Shown piece after piece: positions 10,401-18,144 of a stretch of 58,567 nucleotides of DNA; within the stretch, counting starts at the first letter, position 1; each line of letters begins with the position of its first letter. Under the pieces are notes generated by a model. The model made no database searches, had not been told where the DNA came from, and worked only from the letters and a program-made list of their open reading frames with translations. The DNA comes from Collinsella aerofaciens (GTDB taxonomy: Bacteria; Actinomycetota; Coriobacteriia; Coriobacteriales; Coriobacteriaceae): positions 1 to 58,567 of the forward strand of contig NZ_WQPL01000014.1 in the NCBI RefSeq assembly GCF_018785245.1. Reading direction: 5' to 3'. The position numbers were made by a program, and so were the translations under genes.

Positions 10401-10430
10401 CAAAGCAGGCCTCGAGCCTGCTTTGTTTTT
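10401..10430 (+). terminator. Intrinsic terminator after tRNA-Ser (GGA)
   Basis: CAAAGCAGGC pairs with GCCTGCTTTG around CTCGA and is followed by TTTTT. The second tRNA-Ser starts only 10 nt later, so partial read-through or a separate promoter is needed for it. Confidence 0.8.
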
Positions 10431-10439
10431 ACCCCACGC

Positions 10440-10530
10440 GGAGGGGTGGCAGAGTGGTTGAATGCGGCGGTCTCGAAAACCGTTTGGCCTGTATAAGGTC
10501 ACGAGGGTTCGAATCCCTCCTCCTCCGCCA
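10440..10530 (+). tRNA. tRNA-Ser (CGA)
   Basis: Acceptor GGAGGGG with CTCCTCC (one G-U pair), anticodon CGA in TCTCGAAAA, long variable arm, T-arm GGGTTCGAATCCC and encoded CCA. Confidence 0.95.
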
Positions 10531-10541
10531 TTTTGCTTGAG

Positions 10542-10567
10542 AAAGCTCCCAACAATGGGAGCTTTTT
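10542..10567 (+). terminator. Intrinsic terminator after tRNA-Ser (CGA)
   Basis: AAAGCTCCC pairs with GGGAGCTTT around AACAAT, within a run of six T. Confidence 0.8.
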
Positions 10568-10603
10568 TGTTATCGGATCCCCTCTCGGCCGCACATCCCA
10601 ACC

Positions 10604-10668
10604 AAACATGTACATCACCCTCCAAAAACGACATTTTTCGACATCTTTGGAGGCTGATGTACATGTTT
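10604..10668. repeat. 65-nt palindromic repeat, copy 1
   Basis: Two 23-nt arms (AAACATGTACATCA... and ...TGATGTACATGTTT) match at 22 of 23 positions around a 19-nt loop that contains CGACAT twice. A homologous copy in the same orientation lies at 11806-11870, on the other side of the nuclease-like gene. Not followed by a T-run, so not a simple terminator. Confidence 0.85.
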
Positions 10669-10774
10669 GCATATCGCACTCGGCGCACGATCGGCCGTTT
10701 TGCCGGCATTCGGTATATTTCCTCACTTCAACGGACATAAGGACTGCATATCGGCATAAAGCGAGAGGTCCCTA

Positions 10775-11782
10775 ATGGATACTCCTGTTCTCATTACGCA
10801 TAAAACCGCATGGCTCGTCCATCATGCGCCACAAGACCTGGTTCAAGCGGTCGCGCAACACGACTACCAGATAGGCGCAAGAGGCCTCTCCACCCAGCAA
10901 CGCACCGCGCGCATCCGACAGGCTCTTACCGACTGCGGTATTCCCACTAGCATGCTTGAGACCATCGATATCTCCGTTGTATTTGCCTTCGAGCGAATCC
11001 GCGCCAACGGTGTAAATTGCCACGTTCTTGGCCAAAATCTACCCTACGACCATATTGACGAGCTGTCCCCTGGTATTTTTATCACCGACGAAGCCCTTAC
11101 CTTCGTATTCGCTGCCGAGTGGATGGACAGAATCGAATACCTCGAATACGGCTACGAAGTTTGCGGTGACTATCGCATGGGGCTCAATCCCGATGACCCT
11201 TACACCGATCAACCAGCTACCGCTTCCAAGAACGAAATTGTCGATCTGCTCGATCGGCACCCCGGCAAACCCGGTGCCACACGCGCCCGACTCGCGCTCA
11301 GGCATATCTACGACCACTCAGCCTCACCCATGGAGACCGCATCCGCTATCGCCCTTTCACTCCCGACGAGCGAAGGCGGCGTTGGCATCCGAGGTGTCGA
11401 ACTCAACAAGCCGCTCGAAATCCCTAAACGACTTTGGCATTGCGCCAAAGCTCGAACGCTCAAAATCGACGCTCTTGTTACCTATAAGCGCAGAGAGCTC
11501 GGCATCGAATATAAGGGCGGCTTTCACGACGAGGCCGAACGCAAGGGAGCAGATGCGGAGCGAGAGGCCGTACTCGCCCAAATGGGCTATCGCATCGTCA
11601 CGCTCACCTCAACGCAATTTGCCAGCCAACTCGCTTTCCACCGTGCCATGAACAATATCCGCGAAGCACTCGGCATGCCTCGTTGCGTAGATGCCGAGTA
11701 TCAGCGAAAGCAAAACGAACTGCGCAAGGCACTTATCCGCAACTGGAGGAGCGCGCAGGACGAAGACGCGCCCTCCAAGTAG
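10775..11782 (+). CDS. PD-(D/E)XK-like protein (DUF559/Vsr-type C-terminal domain)
   Basis: A 335-residue protein. I recall similar N-terminal layouts in a large Coriobacteriia family of uncharacterised paralogues: a block near residues 80-110 (NVNCHVLGQNLP-like, then ELSPGIFITDEALTFVFAA) and SASPMET near 188. The C-terminal part holds the acidic and basic residues of a PD-(D/E)XK nuclease site: Glu in SPMET, Asp in LKIDALV, and Glu-x-Lys in GIEYKG. The end, YRIVTLTSTQF, fits the last strand of a DUF559/Vsr-like fold. Nuclease activity is inferred. The gene sits between two homologous palindromes and runs against the local strand bias, which suggests it arrived as a cassette. Confidence 0.7.
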   Translation: MDTPVLITHKTAWLVHHAPQDLVQAVAQHDYQIGARGLSTQQRTARIRQALTDCGIPTSMLETIDISVVFAFERIRANGVNCHVLGQNLPYDHIDELSPGIFITDEALTFVFAAEWMDRIEYLEYGYEVCGDYRMGLNPDDPYTDQPATASKNEIVDLLDRHPGKPGATRARLALRHIYDHSASPMETASAIALSLPTSEGGVGIRGVELNKPLEIPKRLWHCAKARTLKIDALVTYKRRELGIEYKGGFHDEAERKGADAEREAVLAQMGYRIVTLTSTQFASQLAFHRAMNNIREALGMPRCVDAEYQRKQNELRKALIRNWRSAQDEDAPSK

Positions 11783-11805
11783 CGTCATCCCGGCGCACCA
11801 CACCA

Positions 11806-11870
11806 AAACATGTACGTCACCCTCCAAAAACGACATTTTTTGACATCTTTGGAGTGTGATGTGCACGTTT
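11806..11870. repeat. 65-nt palindromic repeat, copy 2
   Basis: Same layout as the copy at 10604-10668, with about 58 of 65 positions identical. The arms are less perfect here (changes in GTACGTCA and GTGCACG), which suggests decay after duplication. It starts 24 nt after the nuclease-like stop codon. Confidence 0.85.
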
Positions 11871-11985
11871 TGAACCTATGACCGCACCTAGTCCCGACCG
11901 TTTGCCGAGCGGTAGGGTCGCAATCGGCGCCGAACATGTACTATGTACGGGCATTGTCCAAACCCGTAACTCAAAGGAACCCATC

Positions 11986-12675
11986 TTGCCCGTCGTCGCC
12001 GCTATAACCGTTACCCCACATGCCTCGGATGCCATGGTCGCTATTCCCTTTTGGCTCGAGATGTTCGCTGTTGTCGCGGCATCGATCTCGGGCGTGCTGG
12101 TCGCGCGCGAGCACAAGCTTGACCTGGTGGGCGCGGTCGCACTCGCCGTGGTCTGCGGTCTGGGCGGCGGTCTTTTGCGCGATATGACACTCCAGGTCGG
12201 CAACGTCTACATCCTCAACCAGCCGATGGCACTCCCGCTTTCCATTGCCACGGCGGCCATCATCTACATCTTCCCGGCAATCGTCGATAAACCCGAGAAA
12301 CTCATCCCATTGCTCGACATCATCTCGGTCGGCATCTACGCCGCCACTGGGGCGGACAAAGCACTGGTTTATGGCTTTGCGCCGGCCGTATGCATCATGA
12401 TGGGCTTTTTCACCGCGGTGGGTGGCGGCATGCTGCGCGACGGCTTTATGGGTGTGGTGCCGGGCATTTTCCAGCGCACCAATTTCTACGCCATCGCCGC
12501 CATCGCCGGCTCGGCAAGCTATGTGTGTCTCGTAATGAGCGGCATCATGAGCAATGTCGCCGCACTGGTCGTATGTGTCGCGGTGACCATGGGTCTGCGC
12601 TGGCTCTCGCTGCGCTTTGACATCAAAAGCCCCACCGAAGAAGACATCGCGCGCTTCTTGCATCGCAAAAAATAG
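11986..12675 (+). CDS. TRIC/UPF0126 family membrane channel protein
   Basis: A 229-residue polytopic membrane protein of the UPF0126 (bacterial TRIC cation channel) family. It carries the two-fold internal repeat of the family: GLGGGLLRDMTL in the first half and AVGGGMLRDGFMG in the second, each a kinked pore helix. About seven hydrophobic segments are visible. I choose a TTG start at 11986 because AAAGGA is 7 nt upstream and the more upstream ATG at 11878 would add a non-homologous leader lacking a binding site. Ion specificity is not shown by the sequence. Confidence 0.85.
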   Translation: MPVVAAITVTPHASDAMVAIPFWLEMFAVVAASISGVLVAREHKLDLVGAVALAVVCGLGGGLLRDMTLQVGNVYILNQPMALPLSIATAAIIYIFPAIVDKPEKLIPLLDIISVGIYAATGADKALVYGFAPAVCIMMGFFTAVGGGMLRDGFMGVVPGIFQRTNFYAIAAIAGSASYVCLVMSGIMSNVAALVVCVAVTMGLRWLSLRFDIKSPTEEDIARFLHRKK

Positions 12676-12743
12676 CTAGCGCGGACTCGTCCCCGAAATG
12701 CAACTGAGAGGTTCTTTTAGAGCGCCCGCGCGATGGGTACCCT

Positions 12744-12768
12744 GTTAGATACATGTCGAGTATCTAAC
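12744..12768 (+). promoter_or_regulatory. 25-bp palindrome just upstream of the bactofilin-like gene
   Basis: GTTAGATAC and GTATCTAAC form a perfect 9-bp inverted repeat with a 7-nt centre, ending 12 nt before the start codon and touching the GAAGGA ribosome-binding site. It could be an operator for a dimeric repressor or an RNA hairpin that hides the binding site. Confidence 0.45.
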
Positions 12769-12780
12769 GAAGGATTCACT

Positions 12781-13929
12781 ATGCCTTGCAACCTAAAACC
12801 GTCGTCCCGATGCCGTAAAACGCGTGGCCGCATCGCCCTCCTATTCGCACTGATTTCACTTGCGCTGACCGCGCTTCCCACGACGTCGTTCGCCGGTACA
12901 GACACCGCGGGCAACGTGCTCGCAACCGAAGTTGACTCAAATCCGTCTGGCGTCGAAAGCGACCTGTACTGGGCCGGCCAAAACCTTAACCTAGACGACG
13001 CTTCCATCGGCCGCGATATTATCGCGGCAGGCGAGAGCTTGTCGATTCGCGACTGCACTGTAGGCGGAGCCGTTCGCCTGGCGGCGCGGGCCATCGATAT
13101 CTCCAAAACCGCAATCGATGGCAGCGTGACGGTAGCCGGTCAGCATGTCGTACTCAACACTGGTAGCACCGCCAACTGTTTTTACGCGATGGGCGAGACG
13201 GTTGCCCTGCGCGGCTCTGCCAAGTCGGCAGCACTCGCGGGCAGTACGGTAACCATCGACGGCATCGTCGACGGCGATGTCGAGGTCTGGGCCGACAAAC
13301 TCATCCTGGGCAAAAACGCTCACATCACCGGCACGGTGAACGCCCATGTTTCCGAGGACCCCGAGCGCGCCGCAGGAGCCGAGGTCGGCGCGCTCAAGAT
13401 CGACCGTACCGAAAATGAAAGCGCCGCCACGACGGTTAACGATATCATCGGCGGCATCGTGGCCGCAGCCCTGTCGACCTGCTTTATCGCTCTGTTGCTC
13501 GAGCTCGTCTTTCCGCGTGCGACCGCCAGCGCCGCCGGAATGCTCCACCAGCGCCCCACACCCCTGTGGATGAGCGGTCTTCTGGGTACGGTAGCCATTG
13601 TCCCTGCCGTATTGTTGCTGATTATCTCGATTGCCGGCCTGTCGCTTGCTGGAGCCCTCATGTGCGCCGTGATCGGCGTCGCGCTGGTCTCCACCGCTTT
13701 TGCGGGGTGCGCGATCGCCCGCATGGTTGGACACAACCAAAACCGCTACGCCATGGCAGCCGTGGGCGGCGTAATCGCAGGCGCCCTCACGGGGCTTCCC
13801 CTCGTAGGCGGCTTCATCAGCGGCGTGGCCTTTGTCTTTATGCTCGGTTACATCATCCAAATCATCTGGCGCAACGCCCGCGTCAAGCCGCAGCAGCCGG
13901 CTAACACGCCAGGACTCCCCACCGCTTAG
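12781..13929 (+). CDS. Secreted/membrane polymer-forming (bactofilin-like) protein
   Basis: A 382-residue envelope protein. Residues 1-40 form a signal peptide (basic start, hydrophobic core, TTSFAG). Residues about 60-180 show repeated short beta turns (DASIGRDIIAAGESLSIRDCTVGGAV, SAALAGSTVTIDGIVDGDVEV) like the right-handed beta-helix of bactofilins. The C-terminal half has four or so membrane segments. The ATG at 12781 is chosen because GAAGGA lies 6 nt upstream. Such proteins are common in Firmicutes and Actinomycetota, with little functional data. A palindrome overlaps the ribosome-binding region. Confidence 0.7.
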   Translation: MPCNLKPSSRCRKTRGRIALLFALISLALTALPTTSFAGTDTAGNVLATEVDSNPSGVESDLYWAGQNLNLDDASIGRDIIAAGESLSIRDCTVGGAVRLAARAIDISKTAIDGSVTVAGQHVVLNTGSTANCFYAMGETVALRGSAKSAALAGSTVTIDGIVDGDVEVWADKLILGKNAHITGTVNAHVSEDPERAAGAEVGALKIDRTENESAATTVNDIIGGIVAAALSTCFIALLLELVFPRATASAAGMLHQRPTPLWMSGLLGTVAIVPAVLLLIISIAGLSLAGALMCAVIGVALVSTAFAGCAIARMVGHNQNRYAMAAVGGVIAGALTGLPLVGGFISGVAFVFMLGYIIQIIWRNARVKPQQPANTPGLPTA

Positions 13930-13935
13930 CCGCCA

Positions 13936-13970
13936 ACCACCACAAAGGGACCAGGCACCTTTGTGGTGGT
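13936..13970. repeat. Perfect inverted repeat after the bactofilin-like gene
   Basis: ACCACCACAAAGG and CCTTTGTGGTGGT are a 13-bp perfect match around GACCAGGCA. No T-run follows, so it is a stable hairpin or repeat element and not a standard terminator. Confidence 0.6.
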
Positions 13971-13997
13971 GCAGACCAGCTCAGTCCCTATGCACAA

Positions 13998-14034
13998 AAA
14001 GGGCGCCGACCATTACGGTCGACGCCCTTTCTTG
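13998..14034 (-). terminator. Intrinsic terminator of typA, probably bidirectional
   Basis: AAAGGGCG-C-CGACC pairs with GGTCG-A-CGCCCTTT with one mismatch. On the minus strand it is followed by TTTTTGTG, and on the plus strand by CTTGTT. Confidence 0.75.
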
Positions 14035-14057
14035 TTAGACGCTATAAAGTCCAGCGC

Positions 14058-15896
<1,839 letters not shown>

Positions 15897-16013
15897 GTAG
15901 TTCCCCTATCTTCTATCCATATACAAACGGCACGCGTATGCGGCCCGCCCAGCGACACAACGCTCAGCGGGAATATTGAGCCTTTTACCGAAAACTCGTT
16001 TATTTTAGCGATT

Positions 16014-16463
16014 TTAGATGAGAGGGGTTTCCTCACCTGCAGGTTCAGGGTCGCTCCACATAAAACCATCGCCGGCACCCATGCCCTCATACAGCACGTA
16101 TGCCGAAAAACCGCTCTCGAGCGTGGTTTCGAAGAAGCTCACAAGCAGGGCGTCGTGATAGCCGCCGTCAATTTCGACACAACCGGTATAGCCGATGGCA
16201 TAGCGGGCGATGCGGCCCAGCCCCTCGTCCTTAAGACCCATCTTGTGCTCGGAGATAAAGTTGGTGGCAGCCTCGAGGCATGCCTCCTCGCCATCTTCGT
16301 CGAGCGCGGCCAGATAGCGGTTGGAAGCAGCGTCCTCGATCGCCACAACTACGCCCGGATTCTCGCCGGCGGCAAGGTCGTCCAAGAATGCACCAATCAG
16401 GCCACACACCATGGCGTCGAGCTCGGCGGAGACGTTACCGGCGTCTTGCATATCCTGTGCCAT
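16014..16463 (-). CDS. Small acidic protein of unknown function
   Basis: A 149-residue soluble acidic protein that I do not recognise. It alternates helical stretches and possible strands (GVVVAIEDA, ALLVSFFE, FSAYVLYEGMG) with no membrane segment or signal peptide. It ends the run DUF151, membrane protein, this gene, all on the minus strand with gaps under 35 nt, so the three probably share a transcript. It lies upstream of typA but is separated from it by about 117 nt. Confidence 0.6.
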   Translation of the reverse strand: MAQDMQDAGNVSAELDAMVCGLIGAFLDDLAAGENPGVVVAIEDAASNRYLAALDEDGEEACLEAATNFISEHKMGLKDEGLGRIARYAIGYTGCVEIDGGYHDALLVSFFETTLESGFSAYVLYEGMGAGDGFMWSDPEPAGEETPLI

Positions 16464-16493
16464 CTTTAGACCTTCCCATCGAGTCTGGCGTCG

Positions 16494-16883
16494 TTACAGT
16501 TCTTGTGCCTCGGCAGCGATCTTGGCGGCAGCGTCGCGGGCGCGCATCATATCCATCGCGCGCTTGTCGAGTACCTTGATCTGGTTGGTCAGCATTACTG
16601 CATCGACCACACCCCAGATTACCAAGCCTGTTGAAATCGAAAACCCAAGCGCACCAACTGTACCACGAAGGCGCGAGCAGATTGCCGCGACAAGGGCGGA
16701 GACGACAACCATCTTGATAAACGAGCCGCGGCGCTCGCGAAGCGTGCGGGCCTGCGTCACATAGGCAATGCGAGCCGCCTCGGATGCCTCCGAGCGCATC
16801 TGGGCCTCGCGCGCAATGGCCGCCGCCTCAGCCGAGATACCGCCGGCCATCAGCGAACGCTCCGCAACCCGTCCGCCCCGCAT
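16494..16883 (-). CDS. Small membrane protein with coiled-coil flanks
   Basis: A 129-residue protein. Residues 12-50 and 103-129 are Ala/Glu/Arg-rich helices. Two hydrophobic segments at about 57-75 and 78-99 form a membrane hairpin. The ATG at 16883 follows the DUF151 stop codon directly (TAAATG), pointing to translational coupling. An ATG at 16850 with GGAG upstream is an alternative start. Function unknown. Confidence 0.6.
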   Translation of the reverse strand: MRGGRVAERSLMAGGISAEAAAIAREAQMRSEASEAARIAYVTQARTLRERRGSFIKMVVVSALVAAICSRLRGTVGALGFSISTGLVIWGVVDAVMLTNQIKVLDKRAMDMMRARDAAAKIAAEAQEL

Positions 16884-17384
16884 TTAGAAATCATCGGGGG
16901 AGAGCGTATGGACGAACTCGTCGAACTTCTCGAACTCCTGCTCGTCGTCGACATCCTCGGCGTGGGTGGAAACAGTGCCCAGGCGATTCATGATGTCGTC
17001 CTCCACAAACATGGGGGCATTGCTGCGCACGGCAAGGGCAATGGCGTCACTGGGGCGGGCGTCGATCTTGCGCTCCTCGCCATCGGCCAGTACGACGATC
17101 GTCGCGTAGAACACCGGCGGCTCGGCGCGAACGATCTCGATGCGCTCGAGCTTGGCGCCCAGGGCGTCAACGGTATCGAGCAGCAGGTCATGGGTGATCG
17201 GGCGCTCGGCGCGGCCGCTATCGATGCCGCGGCTGATGGCAGCAGCTTCAAACGAACCAGTCTGAATGGAAAGGGAACGCAGCGGCGCGGGCGAGTCCGA
17301 TTTGCTGCTGCGCTCACGAAGTACGATAAGCGATGGCACGGGACCGGCGGCCATGACGATGGTCTCTATGTCGACACGAACCAT
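16884..17384 (-). CDS. Bifunctional nuclease family protein (DUF151)
   Basis: A 166-residue protein starting MVRVDIETIVMAAGPVPSLIVL, typical of DUF151. The block RKIDARPSDAIALAVRSNAPMFVEDDIM is the family signature. Relatives in plants were reported to have DNase/RNase activity, but the bacterial role is unclear. The start is set by GGAGG 6 nt upstream; a longer frame adds 16 residues without homology. An acidic C-terminal tail (DEQEFEKFDEF) follows the fold. First gene of a three-gene run. Confidence 0.88.
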   Translation of the reverse strand: MVRVDIETIVMAAGPVPSLIVLRERSSKSDSPAPLRSLSIQTGSFEAAAISRGIDSGRAERPITHDLLLDTVDALGAKLERIEIVRAEPPVFYATIVVLADGEERKIDARPSDAIALAVRSNAPMFVEDDIMNRLGTVSTHAEDVDDEQEFEKFDEFVHTLSPDDF

Positions 17385-17500
17385 GGAACACCTCCGGTAC
17401 GTAGCGGTTAACACGCGGCAAGGTCGCCGCATTGAATAGCTATACTACCCAATCTTTCGCACAGCACACAAAACCAAAATGAGATTTATCGCAGACAAGA

Positions 17501-17531
17501 AAAAAGCCCCGAGGCAACGCCCCAGGGCTCT
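17501..17531 (-). terminator. Intrinsic terminator after the tRNA-Ile/Ala genes
   Basis: On the minus strand a GAGCCCTGGGGC...GCCTCGGGGCT hairpin is followed by TTTTTT. Confidence 0.75.
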
Positions 17532-17543
17532 TCACAGTTTTGA

Positions 17544-17620
17544 TGGTGGACCTGACAAGATTCGAACTTGTGACCTCCCGGTTATCAGCCGGACGCTCTA
17601 ACCAACTGAGCTACAGGTCC
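17544..17620 (-). tRNA. tRNA-Ile (GAT), copy 1
   Basis: Acceptor GGACCTG/CAGGTCC, anticodon GAT in CTGATAA, T-arm AAGTTCGAATCTT and encoded CCA; 77 nt. Identical to the copy at 17768-17844. Confidence 0.96.
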
Positions 17621-17624
17621 ATCA

Positions 17625-17700
17625 TGGTGGAGGTTAGGGGGATCGAACCCCTGACCTCAGGCTTGCAAAGCCCGCGCTCTCCCAGCTGAGCTAAACCCCC
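17625..17700 (-). tRNA. tRNA-Ala (TGC)
   Basis: Acceptor GGGGGTT with AACCTCC, anticodon TGC in TTTGCAA, T-arm GGGGTTCGATCCCC and encoded CCA; 76 nt. It lies 4 nt upstream of tRNA-Ile copy 1 on the same strand. Confidence 0.96.
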
Positions 17701-17711
17701 ACGGAGACAGT

Positions 17712-17756
17712 AATAAACACCCCAGCGGCGACTCGGCTCTCGCTGGGGTGTTTATT
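17712..17756. terminator. Bidirectional hairpin between tRNA-Ile copy 2 and tRNA-Ala
   Basis: A 16-bp perfect inverted repeat AATAAACACCCCAGCG / CGCTGGGGTGTTTATT around a 13-nt loop. On the minus strand it would end the transcript of tRNA-Ile copy 2, so tRNA-Ala and tRNA-Ile copy 1 must depend on read-through or their own promoter. Confidence 0.7.
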
Positions 17757-17767
17757 GCGAAAGAAAG

Positions 17768-17844
17768 TGGTGGACCTGACAAGATTCGAACTTGTGACCT
17801 CCCGGTTATCAGCCGGACGCTCTAACCAACTGAGCTACAGGTCC
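17768..17844 (-). tRNA. tRNA-Ile (GAT), copy 2
   Basis: Sequence identical to the copy at 17544-17620, with a good promoter upstream on the minus strand. Confidence 0.96.
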
Positions 17845-17858
17845 ATCGCGCAAGGGAT

Positions 17859-17888
17859 ATATTAGACGAGTCGTTACGCGCGCGTCAA
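17859..17888 (-). promoter_or_regulatory. Promoter of tRNA-Ile copy 2
   Basis: On the minus strand TTGACG (17883-17888) and TAATAT (17859-17864) are 18 nt apart. A/T-rich sequence upstream (TTTTCAAAAAAG) could act as an UP element and also forms the outer end of the large inverted repeat. Confidence 0.65.
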
Positions 17889-17891
17889 CAA

Positions 17892-18078
17892 CTTTTTTGA
17901 AAATCTTTGAAGGGTGTTCGCCCCGGTCGCACGGCGGCATGTGAAGTCGCCTGCTCGGACAGTCCTGACTCGCGCAGAGAGCACATTAAGTGCTCTCTGG
18001 CTCGTGCGGAACTCGCGATCGACTTCACATGCCGCCGTGCGACCGGGGCGAACACGAGTCCCAAGGTTTTCAAAAAAG
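17892..18078. repeat. Large inverted repeat between gyrA and the tRNA cluster
   Basis: The core arms, 17914-17949 and 18020-18055, are 36 bp long and exactly complementary. Outside them the match continues imperfectly to CTTTTTTGAAAA (17892-17903) and its complement ending at 18078, giving arms of about 58 nt. The 70-nt centre contains its own hairpin, AGAGAGCAC / GTGCTCTCT. No gene is present inside. See the findings for interpretation. Confidence 0.9.
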
Positions 18079-18104
18079 CGGTCGGCGCGCAGTGCGCCGA
18101 CCGC
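18072..18104 (-). terminator. Intrinsic terminator of gyrA
   Basis: GCGGTCGGCGC pairs with GCGCCGACCGC (11 bp). On the minus strand TTTTTTG follows directly, about 40 nt after the gyrA stop codon. Confidence 0.85.
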
Positions 18105-18144
18105 CGATATTTGGGGTCTGATATTTTCTACCAGCCAGGGCCTC

